Below are positions 20,214 through 31,066 of a DNA stretch of 64,000 bases, in pieces (position 1 is the first letter of the stretch; the number at the start of each line of letters is the position of its first letter). This stretch comes from Agarophyton chilense (lineage: Eukaryota; Rhodophyta; Florideophyceae; Gracilariales; Gracilariaceae), in the NCBI GenBank assembly GCA_030374765.1, contig JARGXX010000003.1:992001-1056000 (forward strand). Reading direction: 5' to 3'. Both the position numbers and the translations under genes were made by a program. The notes under the pieces are model-generated. The model was not told where the DNA came from, ran no database searches, and worked only from the letters and a program-made list of their open reading frames with translations.

Positions 20214-20644
20214 GAAGTGCTTCTTGTGTACCACAGAGCAGCGCAATCCTTTCAATGCAAAACTACGAAGTCTGTCTACAAAGGAAGATTGCACAGATCT
20301 ATTTGTAAGAGATGCTGAAAACCGGCGCGAGGTGAAATGGAATACCGTACACGTTGCACTGTTAAATTTCGTACGAGGAATCGCGGAAGCCCACTAATGC
20401 ACATGACAGTGCCCTTCGACCTTGGTGAATGCTTACAGCCATTCCATTCGTAAAGTTGAAGGAGAGACTGTAAGCACCAAGGCTTGAACAGCTCATCTCC
20501 GTCCCGTTACAGAAGCACCCATCCTGGAAACTGAAAGTTTTGACTCGCCTTCGTGCTCCGTTGAGCTTCCCTTCTGCCACAGTAGTTCTTTGTGGTGAAA
20601 GACGATTTATAGTTGGACCGTGTACAGCTGCAGCAATCCACAAC

Positions 20645-21036
20645 ATGAGTAAGTAGTCTACACTGTCGATGTGTTTCTTTGCCGAATATCACTCAAGTTT
20701 GTTACTGACACTATTTGTTCAGGTTCCCACTCGGGTTTTAAACCAAAGTCTGTCCTGAAGCAGTCGCCGGTCAAAAGCTCAATACCAGTCGTTCCAAAAC
20801 ATGGCACGGTAAGTGTGCATTTCAAATTCCTGGCCTCAAACCGGGCTGCGACTCCTTTGGAATCGTTCTGACATGCTTCTTCTCGTCACGTTGGTTGGAA
20901 TAAGGAAACAGTAGAGCAGCTCCGAGACATTTTGAAGTCAAAGGAAATGGAATTGGAAAACTTGCAAAAGAAAAAAATCGAGTATCAGGCTCGGCTGGAT
21001 AGGGTTGCATTCATTCTCAAGTCAAGCGAAAACTGA
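20645..21036 (+). CDS. Small coiled-coil protein, three exons
   Basis: Exons 20645-20648, 20723-20808 and 20905-21036 give a 73-residue protein. Intron 1 (20649-20722) starts GTAAGT and ends TTCAG; intron 2 (20809-20904) starts GTAAGT and ends ATAAG. Both joins keep one frame from ATG to TGA (21034-21036). Exon 1 contributes just four bases. The N-terminal 30 residues are Ser/Lys/Pro-rich. The rest is one amphipathic helix with heptad-like Leu/Ile spacing, running from VEQLRDILKSKEMELENL to RVAFILKSSE, a probable coiled coil. I do not recognise the family. It is divergent from SMUG1 and upstream of TXNDC9 in the same direction. The codon continuity and two matched consensus donors are the main support. 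Confidence 0.72.
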
Positions 21037-21938
21037 AACTGCGCCTTTGTTTTCAGATTGCGTAGTTTTATATTGATTCCGATTTCGTATCCGAGGACGG
21101 CACGTGCGTTGTTCGAGACACCGGTCGGGCCTGAGCAATATGCGACGTAGAAGTTGTGTTCCTTCGATTAGAAACCTACCGAATCACTTTAGGCGACTTC
21201 TGTAGCCCCTCTAGAGTTCAAAGTAACTTGCGATTGATGGCGATGGCGTTTCTGATAACGATATATATCACAAAAAGTGTACTCTGCCACCTAAATGAAC
21301 ATTCACCTTACAATCGGTTTGTCTATTTCATGGGCTGTTGTACTCCGTCTTTTATTAAACTGATGCTTCGGTATCCGTCCCCTTCGAACACCCCTCCTTC
21401 CGACTTTCAACTTTAGTGAACACATATTATTCGGGCTTTTTGCTCAAAACTGCTGCATGATGTGCTCTGAAACAACGCATCTCACTCGCGGAATGCTTTC
21501 TAACCCTCTTTCCCTTTGTCAGGGCAGGCTGAACACTACATTACCCAAGAAATACTCTAGCATTCTGCACGGCAGATTCAGGTATGAAGGAAACTATGCC
21601 AGTCAGGCCAGATTCACCAATCAATGCAATGTCAGCTGACATTTGCATCAGCAACCGTGAAACAAAACCTTTTCGGCGGGAAATTTGCAGTCTTGATATG
21701 TTCTGCCAGTTTTCAAATGCCTGGCTGAGCCGCCGAAAACCGGTTTCTCGAGCTGAAGCAATATCTACTGTAGTGTCTCAGACGTGGTGGAGAACTTCGA
21801 TGAAGCGCGTCAAGAGTGGACGCAGCATACTCTGATGATTCAAAACCGCTCCTATCCTTGCCAAAGCTTTTCTGTTCGACGCGCTTCCGCCGTTTCTGTC
21901 AAGAAGTCCCTGAAAACTACATTCTAGCTTCTGTTATC
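21037..21938. other. 0.9-kb intergenic stretch, no gene recognised
   Basis: This lies between the coiled-coil gene and TXNDC9. Only short frames occur. The TXNDC9 frame continues upstream to a GTG at 21816, but the family N-terminus starts at the ATG at 21939. Confidence 0.5.
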
Positions 21939-22505
21939 ATGGCCCAGGTGCAGAAATTGGTGGAGAACGCAGTGAAAAATGTCGTTGACGATCTAGAACA
22001 ACGCCTTGACTCGGAGATAGATCGTCTGAATAATCTAGAAGATGATGATTTGGAAGCAATTCGGCAGAAGCGTTTGGCGGAGATGAAGAAAGATGCAGAA
22101 GAAAAGGCGATGTGGCGGAGAAACGGGCACGGAACAGTCCACCGCATCACTGAGAAGGAGTTCTTTTCACGGGCAAAAGAGTCGAAACGCATGGTTTCCA
22201 TCGTGTATAGGCCTGGCTCGAACAGATACGCGGAAGATTTGTTGGATCATATTAGTAGGATAGCCCAACGTCACCTGGAGACTTTATTTACCTCGATGGA
22301 CGCGGAGAAGGCCCCGTTCTTGTGTGAAAGGTTAAAAATCCGTGTTTTGCCTTCAATAGTACTTGTCAAGGATTCGGAGATTGACCAGGTTCTGTTGGGC
22401 CTTGATCAAATAAGCACTACCGGAAAGTTTACGACGGCAAGTATTGAGAAGCGATTACATTCGCTTAAAATGCTGACGAACACGGACGTAGCGGATGATG
22501 AGTAG
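21939..22505 (+). CDS. TXNDC9: TXNDC9 / phosducin-like 3 protein
   Basis: A 188-residue protein beginning at the ATG at 21939. The N-terminal half (about 1-60) is a charged helix ending LEAIRQKRLAEMKKDAEEK. Then come the family blocks NGHGTVHRITEKEFF, KESKRMVSIVYR, and EKAPFLCERLKIRVLPSIVL within a thioredoxin-like fold. The order is that of TXNDC9 (also called APACD or PhLP3). Known role: co-chaperone of the CCT/TRiC chaperonin affecting actin and tubulin folding. Where human TXNDC9 has a Cys after the RDSTFR turn, this protein has Tyr97, so the redox-like position is absent. The 3' end converges on chorismate synthase. Confidence 0.88.
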   Translation: MAQVQKLVENAVKNVVDDLEQRLDSEIDRLNNLEDDDLEAIRQKRLAEMKKDAEEKAMWRRNGHGTVHRITEKEFFSRAKESKRMVSIVYRPGSNRYAEDLLDHISRIAQRHLETLFTSMDAEKAPFLCERLKIRVLPSIVLVKDSEIDQVLLGLDQISTTGKFTTASIEKRLHSLKMLTNTDVADDE

Positions 22506-22932
22506 ATGCAATTCTGCAATCTAAGATCTGTAATAGTTAAGGACACTAAGAATCCGAAACGTCCAACATATGACCTTCATGTCTGGCCGAGATCAGCATA
22601 TTTCTCCACTCGCAAAACGATGAGATTGAGTCTTATTACAATTCTTGACCTTCAGTTTGTTTCGCTGTCAAGCACGCAAAAAGCAGTTTGATCGCTTGTA
22701 CAGTATGCTGCGCACACCATCGCGAAGAACTATCTCAATTCTACTCATCGTTACAGTATTGAACTCTAAAACCTCTTTGCTTACATGCAGCCCATTATAC
22801 ACTTCGTTCTTCCTTTTCACGGGAGTTGCGCTGAAACAAGAGTTAGTAAAAAGATTTTGCAAGGATTGAATGTGAGAACGGCACTGGTACACTGTCGCTT
22901 GTCTATGTGTCATTATCTGAAAGGTTGAGAAG
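22506..22932. other. Convergent 3' spacer, no gene recognised
   Basis: This 427-bp stretch lies between the TXNDC9 and chorismate synthase stop codons. It holds only short frames and presumably both 3' UTRs. Confidence 0.5.
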
Positions 22933-24222
22933 TCAGCTAGTAGTATTCAATGTCATAGAGCCAGGGACTGGTTTGGGTCCAAGCGGATTGGGTGCATCTT
23001 CTTCGCGAATCGGTGTGATGCTGTTTTGTGCTACTTGTTGCATAAGATGATCTGCTAGAACCAACGCTACCATGGACTCGACCATTGGAACTGCTCTCGG
23101 CAAAACACATGGATCATGTCGGCCTTTCCCTCTCAGTTCAGTCTCTTCTCCTCCTCGTGTAACTGTCTTCTGAATCCTCCCAATAGTGCTCGTGGGCTTG
23201 AATGCCACCCTGATTACGATTGGTTCTCCATTGCTTATTCCACCTTGTACGCCTCCACTTCGATTCGTAACAGTTCTCGTTCTTCCGTCATCGTCAATGT
23301 AAAACTCGTCATTATGCTCGATGCCTGTGAGCATAGTCCCCCCAAAACCGCTACCGATTTCGAAACCCTTGGAAGCCGGCAGACTCATGCACGCCTTCGC
23401 TAGATCCGCCTCTAGCTTATCAAAAACGGGAGAGCCCAAACCAGCGGGTACGTTTCTTGCTACAACTTCAATAGTTCCTCCAACGCTATTCCCCGACTTG
23501 CGAATTTCATCAACGTAGGCAATCATCTTCTCTGCCGCAACTTCATCGGGGCATCGGATAATATTGGAGTCCACTTGTTCCATAGTGACAGTGGTTGGAT
23601 TGACCAAAGGTGCTTCGATGTCGCGGACACGCTTTACATAACCTACTATGTCGACACCCGCATACATCTTCAATATTTTTCGCGCAACGGCTCCAGCTGC
23701 CACTCGTCCAATCGTTTCTCTCGCAGAAGACCGCCCACCGCCAGCAACGGCTCGAATTCCATACTTGGCGTCATATGCTGCATCAGCATGTGACGGACGG
23801 TAGGAAACAGCCATTGTATCATAGTCTTGACTACGTTGATCTTTATTGCGAACAAGCATTGCAATGGGTGTTCCAATTGTAATTCCATCAACGACACCAG
23901 ACAGAATTTCAACAGCGTCAGGCTCGTTCCTGGGGGTAACAATGCGGCTCTGCCCTGGTCGACGGCGATCAAGATCGTGCTGAATTTCATCCCTATGCAA
24001 CGGGAGTCGCGGGGGGCATCCATCGACAGTTACACCAACTCCTCCTCCGTGACTCTCACCCCAGGTGCTAATCCTAAAGACGCGGCCAAACGAATTTCCC
24101 AGACCCATAATGATTCGTCGGGATCGCCGTGCTTGACGTGGTTTGACAGCTTCATATTGGATTCGTAAAGCACTCCCGGGGAATGAGCTCGGCGCAATAG
24201 AACATTGAACAAACGCACTCAT
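22933..24222 (-). CDS. aroC: Chorismate synthase, plastid-type leader
   Basis: A 429-residue protein from the ATG at 24222 (upstream codons reach only a TTG). Chorismate synthase converts 5-enolpyruvylshikimate-3-phosphate to chorismate, the last shikimate-pathway step, using reduced FMN. All three family signatures are present: GESHG at 55-59 in the first, [16 protein letters not shown] from 163, and [10 protein letters not shown] at 323-332. The FMN/substrate His in SYRPSHAD is also there. The first 38 residues are Ser/Arg-rich with no acidic start and precede [11 protein letters not shown], the usual bacterial N-terminus, so a plastid transit peptide is likely. The length after removal fits the family (about 360-390). 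Confidence 0.95.
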   Translation of the reverse strand: MSAFVQCSIAPSSFPGSALRIQYEAVKPRQARRSRRIIMGLGNSFGRVFRISTWGESHGGGVGVTVDGCPPRLPLHRDEIQHDLDRRRPGQSRIVTPRNEPDAVEILSGVVDGITIGTPIAMLVRNKDQRSQDYDTMAVSYRPSHADAAYDAKYGIRAVAGGGRSSARETIGRVAAGAVARKILKMYAGVDIVGYVKRVRDIEAPLVNPTTVTMEQVDSNIIRCPDEVAAEKMIAYVDEIRKSGNSVGGTIEVVARNVPAGLGSPVFDKLEADLAKACMSLPASKGFEIGSGFGGTMLTGIEHNDEFYIDDDGRTRTVTNRSGGVQGGISNGEPIVIRVAFKPTSTIGRIQKTVTRGGEETELRGKGRHDPCVLPRAVPMVESMVALVLADHLMQQVAQNSITPIREEDAPNPLGPKPVPGSMTLNTTS

Positions 24223-25681
24223 CGGGCGAGAAACTGTGCCTGAAACTTTGATACTCCGTAGTCTGCTTTCATCAGATGTTGTGTTCGTTCGGTGGACATA
24301 TGACAAAGCTATTTACACACATGAGAAAGTGCAGAAGCGACACGGCGTAGCCGACGTTTGGGGCTAGAGGTGAAAATACACGGCGTGCGCGTTGTATGAA
24401 ACTTAGCCAATTAAAATGACGGGGGTCAGATGCATATGCGCTGGAGTACCTTGAATTATCGCATCTCATTTTATCTTTTTCATCCAATCTTAACCTCGTA
24501 CTCAAAACCGCGTCCTCGGTATAGTCCGGGGCTCAGGTAGGTCGCTCTTCGCCCAATCGTATATAGCCAAGTGAGACCAAACGCATGTCGATGTACAAGA
24601 TGTGAAGCTCAGAAAGCTACGCCGTTCCCCGCCCAAATTGAAATCATTAACATCGATAAATTTCTTCGTTGCATTTCATTGCATCTCATTAGTTTACTAT
24701 CTTATTTATTCTTGTAAACTCCATATTCTTTCGTACAATAGATTTTTTCATTGTGAAAGAAGACCAACCATATGTTACTTATTTTTAAAAGCACATCATC
24801 CGACATATTATGCGAACTATTTGACGATCCACTAATTAAAAATACAATGATATTTCTCTCAATGAACAATAAGATCCTTTTCAAAATGGTATGATTGACA
24901 CCAACTCCAAAATGCCCAAACTATGCGATCGTATTCACGATGAACTATAAAATTTGGGAAAATAGACTGCCTACATGTAGTAGCTTGATTTCAAATCATT
25001 CACAAGCATGTGTACAGCATTTAACAAGAAGAAGAAAAATTTTTTACGTCTATTTTGTTCGTACACAGCTCTGAAAATAGTTCCAAGCTCTGTTTTGACC
25101 ATATCAAATCAGCGCTAAGAAACGTGGATCCAGAGATGGAAGTTCAAATAGTGGTTTAGGGCTTTGCAGTAGCACTTTCGAACTATTCAAAGATAATGGA
25201 CACTCTCAAATGCATTGATGTCTTGAATAGTTTGAAGCAGTTGTCTACTTCACACTTTAGTTATTCGTCGAACCCGGTTCATATCGTTTTTGTAACGCTG
25301 AACTTAACAATGAACACTGAGGGGTGCGCATTTTCAAGCGCTACGTTGGCTACAATGATAACCCGAAAGAGCACCAGATTCTTAATTTTTGAGCCCCAAA
25401 AAGGTCATGAAACTATTGAAAGATGGGTTCAAATACATCGTTCTCGATGTGACGCATAGAGCTGTAGGATTATGACAGAACTACTTATTGAATGTCGCAA
25501 TTTGTAAGAGTCAGAAAGAAAGTTTTGGCTGTGAATGCTATGTGATTTCCGTAGATGCAAAGGTGGCAGTCGATACTGCTTTTGCTTAGAAGAAAACGTA
25601 TAATACCTGGTATAACTCTGCGCTCTTTGAGCTTTAGAGAAGGATATCATTTTTATAAGTCACGTTCAGATTCTTATGGTT
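24223..25681. other. AT-rich stretch before Copia-1, no gene recognised
   Basis: Base composition shifts here to AT-rich sequence, marking the passage from the gene island to the repeat island. Short frames only. The first 200 bp should contain the chorismate synthase promoter; the remainder is probably decayed repeat sequence that I cannot classify. Confidence 0.5.
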
Positions 25682-25686
25682 GCAAT
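25682..25686. repeat. Target-site duplication GCAAT, left copy of Copia-1
   Basis: GCAAT directly precedes the left LTR; the partner lies at 31346-31350 directly after the right LTR. This fixes both LTR outer borders. Confidence 0.85.
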
Positions 25687-26534
25687 TATGAAAACGATCA
25701 TTGATGGAAGTCGATCGTCTACAAATACGCCCGCTCAATGCTTTGTATTTGAACACTTAATTGTCTTTGCTATGAGTCATCATTCGTACCACATGGCAAC
25801 CTCTTATATCATGTATTACGCCCGTTAATTATGTTTTAATGTACTCTATTTATACATCTATGTACCTCATGTTTGTAAACATTGTGAGATAGCGCCGAAA
25901 GGCGTGTAAGTTTCCTAGAGGCGCGATCCGTGCGGAGTCCGTAAGCGTGGCGTGCGTGTCACACGAGGCCGGTCGGGGAACGGTGACGCGTGGAGACGAG
26001 CGCCAGTACCGGGCGGTCGTAGGGAGACTAGGCGGTTGGGAACGTCAGGAGCGATCGAGGTACGCGCGAAGAGTCCGAACGGCTTGTAAACCTGTAGATA
26101 TCCCGTGCGGAGTAACGCTTCAGGTCTGCTTTAGAAACGATACTTAGACTAGGACGGTGGTGCTTACCCTTTACTGTTTGGAGGGTGGCGGGGAGCGGAG
26201 GTGCATAAGTAGTGTGCACCTCCGAGCTGCAATCCGCATTACAGTCCGTGGTGGCGCCTGCACCCACGTGGCGGAAACATCACGGGGTGGGGTGCACCAA
26301 CTACCTACAACTATGCTACGTGTTAACCTACTGTACATGTCCGTCCGGTGTGCCATCTTCGCACACGTGTGCGACCAGGCCACTTGCACTCAGTCCTGAC
26401 CACGCCCTTCTTACCTGACAACCCGCTCGGATTCACTATACTACAAACATCTGCGACCTCGTGCTTGCAGCAATTGTGTACTCTGTCCTACACTGTGTGT
26501 ACCTAGTTCTACACCGCAAGTCTAATCATTCTTA
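25687..26534 (+). repeat. 5' LTR of Copia-1 (interrupted)
   Basis: The LTR sequence runs 25687-25882 and resumes at about 26451-26534. Between them lie a 563-bp solo LTR and its duplicated 5-bp target. Without the insertion it is 280 bp and matches the 3' LTR with about nine differences by eye. Confidence 0.88.
25883..26445. mobile_element. Solo LTR of another family nested in the Copia-1 5' LTR
   Basis: A 563-bp insertion absent from the 3' LTR. It begins TGTGAGATAG and ends CTATACTACA, so it has TG...CA ends and an imperfect terminal inverted repeat. It is flanked by the duplication AACAT at 25878-25882 and 26446-26450. No coding sequence lies inside. It is GC-rich compared with its host LTR. 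These are the hallmarks of a solo LTR left by LTR-LTR recombination; the parent family is not elsewhere in the window as far as I can see. Confidence 0.85.
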
Positions 26535-26548
26535 GTTATGGGCCCAGC
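26535..26548 (+). promoter_or_regulatory. Primer-binding site of Copia-1 (half initiator-tRNA type)
   Basis: GTTATGGGCCCAGC directly follows the LTR. It is the reverse complement of the conserved eukaryotic initiator tRNA-Met anticodon arm (GCTGGGCCCATAAC in DNA letters). Drosophila copia and yeast Ty5 are known to prime from this internal tRNA region. The Gag ATG at 26538 is inside the site. Confidence 0.85.
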
Positions 26549-29500
26549 GCCCCAGTCCAATCTGCCTTCCCGGCCCAAGTTCTCCTGGGATGCCAATTCT
26601 CCTCCATGGACTGATGGCAAAGGTGACCAGGAAGAATACCGTGATGCTGTGAAGCTCTGGCAAACGTTTCATAATGCACTACCAGCTTCGAACAGCAACA
26701 AGATTCCAATTGCACTTCAGGCTGTATGTCTTAAGTCGCAACTGTATGGCCGTGCAAAGGACCTTTGCTCCGGAATTGCTGATGGCCAGTTGACGGAAGA
26801 TGGCTCTGTGGATCATCTGGTAGGAAAAATTTACCAGAAGGACGCTCTCTCTGTAGTCAGTGAGGCCTATCGCGATTTCAACCAACTCCGGAATACTCGT
26901 AGAGGCAACACAGAGACTATGAAGAACTTCGAATCCCGTTTCTCTGCGCAAGTTGCAAAGTTCAACTCCATCTCTGCAACGACTAAGCTTCCAGAGTGTA
27001 TTACGGCGCTAATGCTGCTATCCAACTCTGCAATTGACGACTCTCAGCGGGTCTCTGTCATGGCAGCAGCTGCACCTTCCGATGAGAACCTGAATTCTCA
27101 ATCGTCGAATGTTGAGTTTCTGAGCTCTATCACGTATCAGTCGGTGGCCTCCGTAATAAAGCAGTGCGACAAGACTTCGCATGCCCTGAGTGGTACTGTA
27201 CCGCTTACTGCTAGTTCTGCTGGCACCACGCAACACCGCGAACAACAGCGCTATAGCAAGAACAGTTCTGGTTACCGTTACAAAGGACAGTCTCCTTCAA
27301 TGAAATATCCTTGTGACATATGCGGCAAATACGGTCATTGGAAACGTAACCATAACCCTGACGGCTCACTACCTCATCATGTCAAGTCGTTCGATGCACC
27401 AGCTACATCATCTGCTTCGCGAGCTTCTGGATCGCGCCCTGACCATGATCAAGAAAGGAGAGACAAGTCGCAAGGGGAGACAGTGTCGTTTAATATGGCT
27501 ACTCTGACTAGTTCATCAGCTAGTACCGGCAAGTCACCTGTCAAAGTTGGACCTCTACTTGACGACGGAGCACTGTACTCTGCAATTGGCCTTATCGAAC
27601 TGAATCTACTTGCTGACCATATAGGGATATCGCCCAATCCCAAGCTCGATGCTATTCCCAAAGCACTCGATGGACATACACATTGGCAGTATGGAGTCGG
27701 TGAACACTCCAGTCCGGCACGCTGCATCCTAGGATCTATTGTCATCACTGCGACATCTGACCAAGGTAGACCAGTCCGTATCACCCACCTTGTCCTGGAT
27801 GGATCTTCTCAGTGGGTCATAGAAAGAAATGTAACTCGCAACGCCAACATCGAGCATATTGGAAGAAATGCATTGGTCTTCCTGGCTGATGGTCATAGAG
27901 ACCATACATCTATAATCAATGAAAGTTTCTTAAGCTACATAGCTCTAGATCGGTTTACCTCTCATTGTAACAATGGTTCTACACTGTCATGCCTCTCAGC
28001 AATCACTCTCGATAATGCACCATGGCTTGAGGTCAAGAAGATTATAGACAAAGTCCACAAGCACGTTTGTGGTCATGCAAGCTATACATACTACAAGCTC
28101 CTCCTCGAGAGAAACGGATTTTGGAATGAAACCATAGCTTCCTACCTCAAGGACATGGTCAATCGCTGCACGGCTTGTCGGAGCACATCGGTCCCGCAGC
28201 CCAGTCGTAAGGTTTCAATCAGTTCTCTGTCAAAGAAATTCAACGAGGTTCTCTGTGTTGATCATCTCTATCTGGATGAAATACTACTAATGCATCTGAT
28301 GGATCTCATCACACGATATTCGAGCGTCTATGTAGTTACCTCGACAAATCTCTCAGAAGCTGTTGTTGGCTTTGAAGCTTCATGGGTATCACAATTCTGG
28401 TACCCTGACTCTATTCGTGCAGACAAGGCATTCCAAATAGGTGCATTCAATAACTACACCAAGAAGCTTGGAATCCCAATTCACCCAGTGCCTCCTGGTA
28501 GGCACTCCAAGAATGCAATAGAGTCTAAACACAGCATCATCCGTAGCGTCTTTATTCGTCTAAAAGAAGCTGCTGGCGCGGACTTCGATCCAAAGCTCGC
28601 AGCATACAAGGCTGTGTCAATCTCAAATGACCTCTATGGCAACGACACTATGTCTGCATTCGAACTAGCCAAAGGCTTTTCTAGCCCTATCGTGGCAAAG
28701 CCTATCGAAACTGTAATCCCGGATGATGTGCTCAATGCTCGTGACCAGCTTAAAGCTCGTCGCAAACTGGCGCTTGTTTTGCGCTCGAAGGCAGTGACCG
28801 AAGTGCCAATTGCAGCTGGTGATCTGATAGAAGTATACCAAAAGAAAGAATTTGAGAAGAGAGGAAAATGGTCCGATCCCAAACCGGTCCTCTCTATCAA
28901 CCAGCATGCACGTTCAGTGACTGTACCAGGACGCAAAAATCGAGAAATCACTGTTGCATTTGAAGATACTCGCCCAGCGCTGCCTCAAGAAAGCTTCGCC
29001 CAACTAGTACAAGATGGTATTGACTCGATATCCGAGATTTCAAGTGACCATTGTACTGCTTTAAAGGCACAGGCTGAAATGAACACAGATGTCAACTTTG
29101 AATGCTCTGTACCAAGTGACACTGCTGTTGACTTATCTCAAGGTTCGTCTGATATCAACACACCTGTTGATGCACCTGTTGATGATGACTTCTCTACTGA
29201 ATCCTCAAACGTTGAACCCTGTGTAGGAGACAATATCTCTGTTCTCTGGCCCCTTGAAGAACAATTCTTTCCTGGTACTGTCCACTCGGCAACAGAAGAT
29301 GGTCGTCTAAACATACCCTATGATGATGGGGATGTAGAACAACTTGAAATGGAGAAGGAGGTATGGAAGTTTACTGAAACACTCCCAGCCAGTTCTGGTA
29401 CAGTGGCACAACTGGGAGTCACAAGCACTGAGAACTCAGTCCTAGAAGCCATTCTTGACCATTTTGGGAACAAACCATTTCTAAGGCACCACGCACAAGG

Positions 29501-31055
29501 GTTTGACCAATACCCTTTTGTCAACGCCTACAATGCAGAGGAAGATACATTTCTCAAGACTGTTCGCCCGGTCACACACGAAGAAGTTCCTCCGAACTCC
29601 AATTTTATCAGCAGTCACACCTTATACAAAGTGAAGACTAATGATGATGGGTCTCTCAAGCTTAAAGCACGTATTGCACCACATGGGAACGAGGACGATT
29701 TGAAGAACGTCTTGAGCAAAGACTGTACCACATGCCCACCCACAGGACTTCGGATCCTCGAATCAATTGCATCTCTATTCGGCTGGATAATCCACAGGGC
29801 TGATGTGAAGGGTGCGTTTCTGCAGACAGGGGAGGCTCAAAGAAACGTCTATGTTCGCCCACCCAAAGAAAGCCAAATGAAATCGACTCATCTTTGGCTA
29901 CTTCTGACAGCTGCCTACGGCCTTGTCAATGCAAATGCCAAGTGGCAGAACCAGTCCGATAATGTTATGTTTGACATTGGACTCAAGCAGTCGACCCATG
30001 TTCCTCAGCTTTTCTTCCAGAAAGAAAACGGAAGGCTGGTATTAGTTGTTGCTAAAATAGTTGACGACCTGAAAGCTGCAGGCGATGGCGACCGTGTGAA
30101 ACGCTTTATGGCGTAGTTTGACAGACGATTCAAGTTTGGTAATGTGATGCAAGGACCAGGCAAACTCCGATTCTTTGGCTTCAACACTGTTCAAAATGGC
30201 GACTTTTCCATTGAGACAGATGCGGACGATAAGATAAACTCTGTATCTGATTATCCGTTTTCTAGGCAACGCCGCAAGCATTTTGATGAGCCACTCAATC
30301 AGCTTGAAAAGTCTGTGTTTGCCTCCACAAATAGTTCGCTTGGATGGATCGGAACTGCGGCTTCACCATTTTGCTCATTCTATGCCAGCTACCTGCAGCA
30401 AAAAGCCCCTGATCTAAACGTGTGTCACCTTGTTGAACAAGTGAATATAGTTCGCAAGCTGAAGAAGCTCGGAACAACTATTGCTTACCCTAGACCAACA
30501 GACAAAAATCAGTATGAACTCAGCGTTCTAGTGTTTTTAGATGCGTCACGGACAGATGAATGTGGCCAACTTGGAGTTCTAACTGGTTTGCTTATCGGTG
30601 AGATGAAGAACAACTCGATTTATCATGCCATATCGTGGTTGTCTCACAAGTCAAAGCGCGCGGTCAAAAGCATACCTGCTGCAGAGATTTTTGCTGCCTC
30701 GGAAGGGATTGACGAAGGAAAGACAATCTCTAAGGCATACTCGGAGCTTCTTGGCATGGAAATCAAGTTGAGACTTGCTGTGGACTCTAAGGACTTGTTT
30801 ACTTCACTATCGACACAGAAATATTCTATCGACAAATCGATTCGTGGTGATGTTAGATGCGTCCGTTTTGAATTTTAGACTGGTGCTGTTGATAAGATAT
30901 CGTGGGTTCCCGGTCATTCCAACCTGGCAGATCCGCTTACCAAGAAAGACAGCTCTCTGACAGATGCTCTTCAACTGAGTCTGTTCAGTGGCAGACTTTG
31001 CTTCGATTTACAGGACATTGCTGAGACGAAGCATTCGAAGAAAAACTTTGGCTGA
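26538..31055 (+). pseudogene. Copia-1 Gag-Pol polyprotein with two in-frame stops
   Basis: One frame from ATG 26538 to TGA 31053-31055 (1,505 codons), broken by TAG at 30114-30116 in reverse transcriptase and TAG at 30876-30878 in RNase H. Gag has a zinc knuckle CDICGKYGHWKRNH, where the last ligand is His or missing, since the canonical knuckle is C-C-H-C. Protease has LLDDGALYS. Integrase has an HHCC zinc site (HVCGH...CTAC) and a DDE core in VDHLYLDE, RADKAF and IESKH. A Tudor-like domain follows at about residues 895-945 (29222-29372). Reverse transcriptase has VKGAFLQTG, AYGLVNANAKW and KIVDDL. RNase H ends near DPLTKKDSSL. Copia-2 encodes the same order, which confirms the frame. Confidence 0.9.
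29222..29372 (+). other. Tudor-like domain segment in Copia-1 polyprotein
   Basis: The segment has the pattern VGDxIxVxWPLxxxFFPGTV, then YDDGDVEQLEMEKEVWKF, the layout of the PDS5/plant Tudor domain (VG-K-V-WP-D-K-Y-G-V...Y-DDGD-VE-L...E-W). It lies between integrase and reverse transcriptase. Copia-2 has the same domain at about 35164-35325. Confidence 0.78.
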
Positions 31056-31066
31056 AAGGGGAGGAA
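31055..31066 (+). other. Polypurine tract of Copia-1
   Basis: A purine run AAAGGGGAGGAA directly before the right LTR, as expected for plus-strand priming. It independently supports the LTR start TATGAG. Confidence 0.8.

Noticed and set aside
30114..30878. Programmed readthrough of the two TAG codons in Copia-1
   Set aside because: They fall inside reverse transcriptase and RNase H, not at a domain border, and Copia-2 has sense codons at these places.
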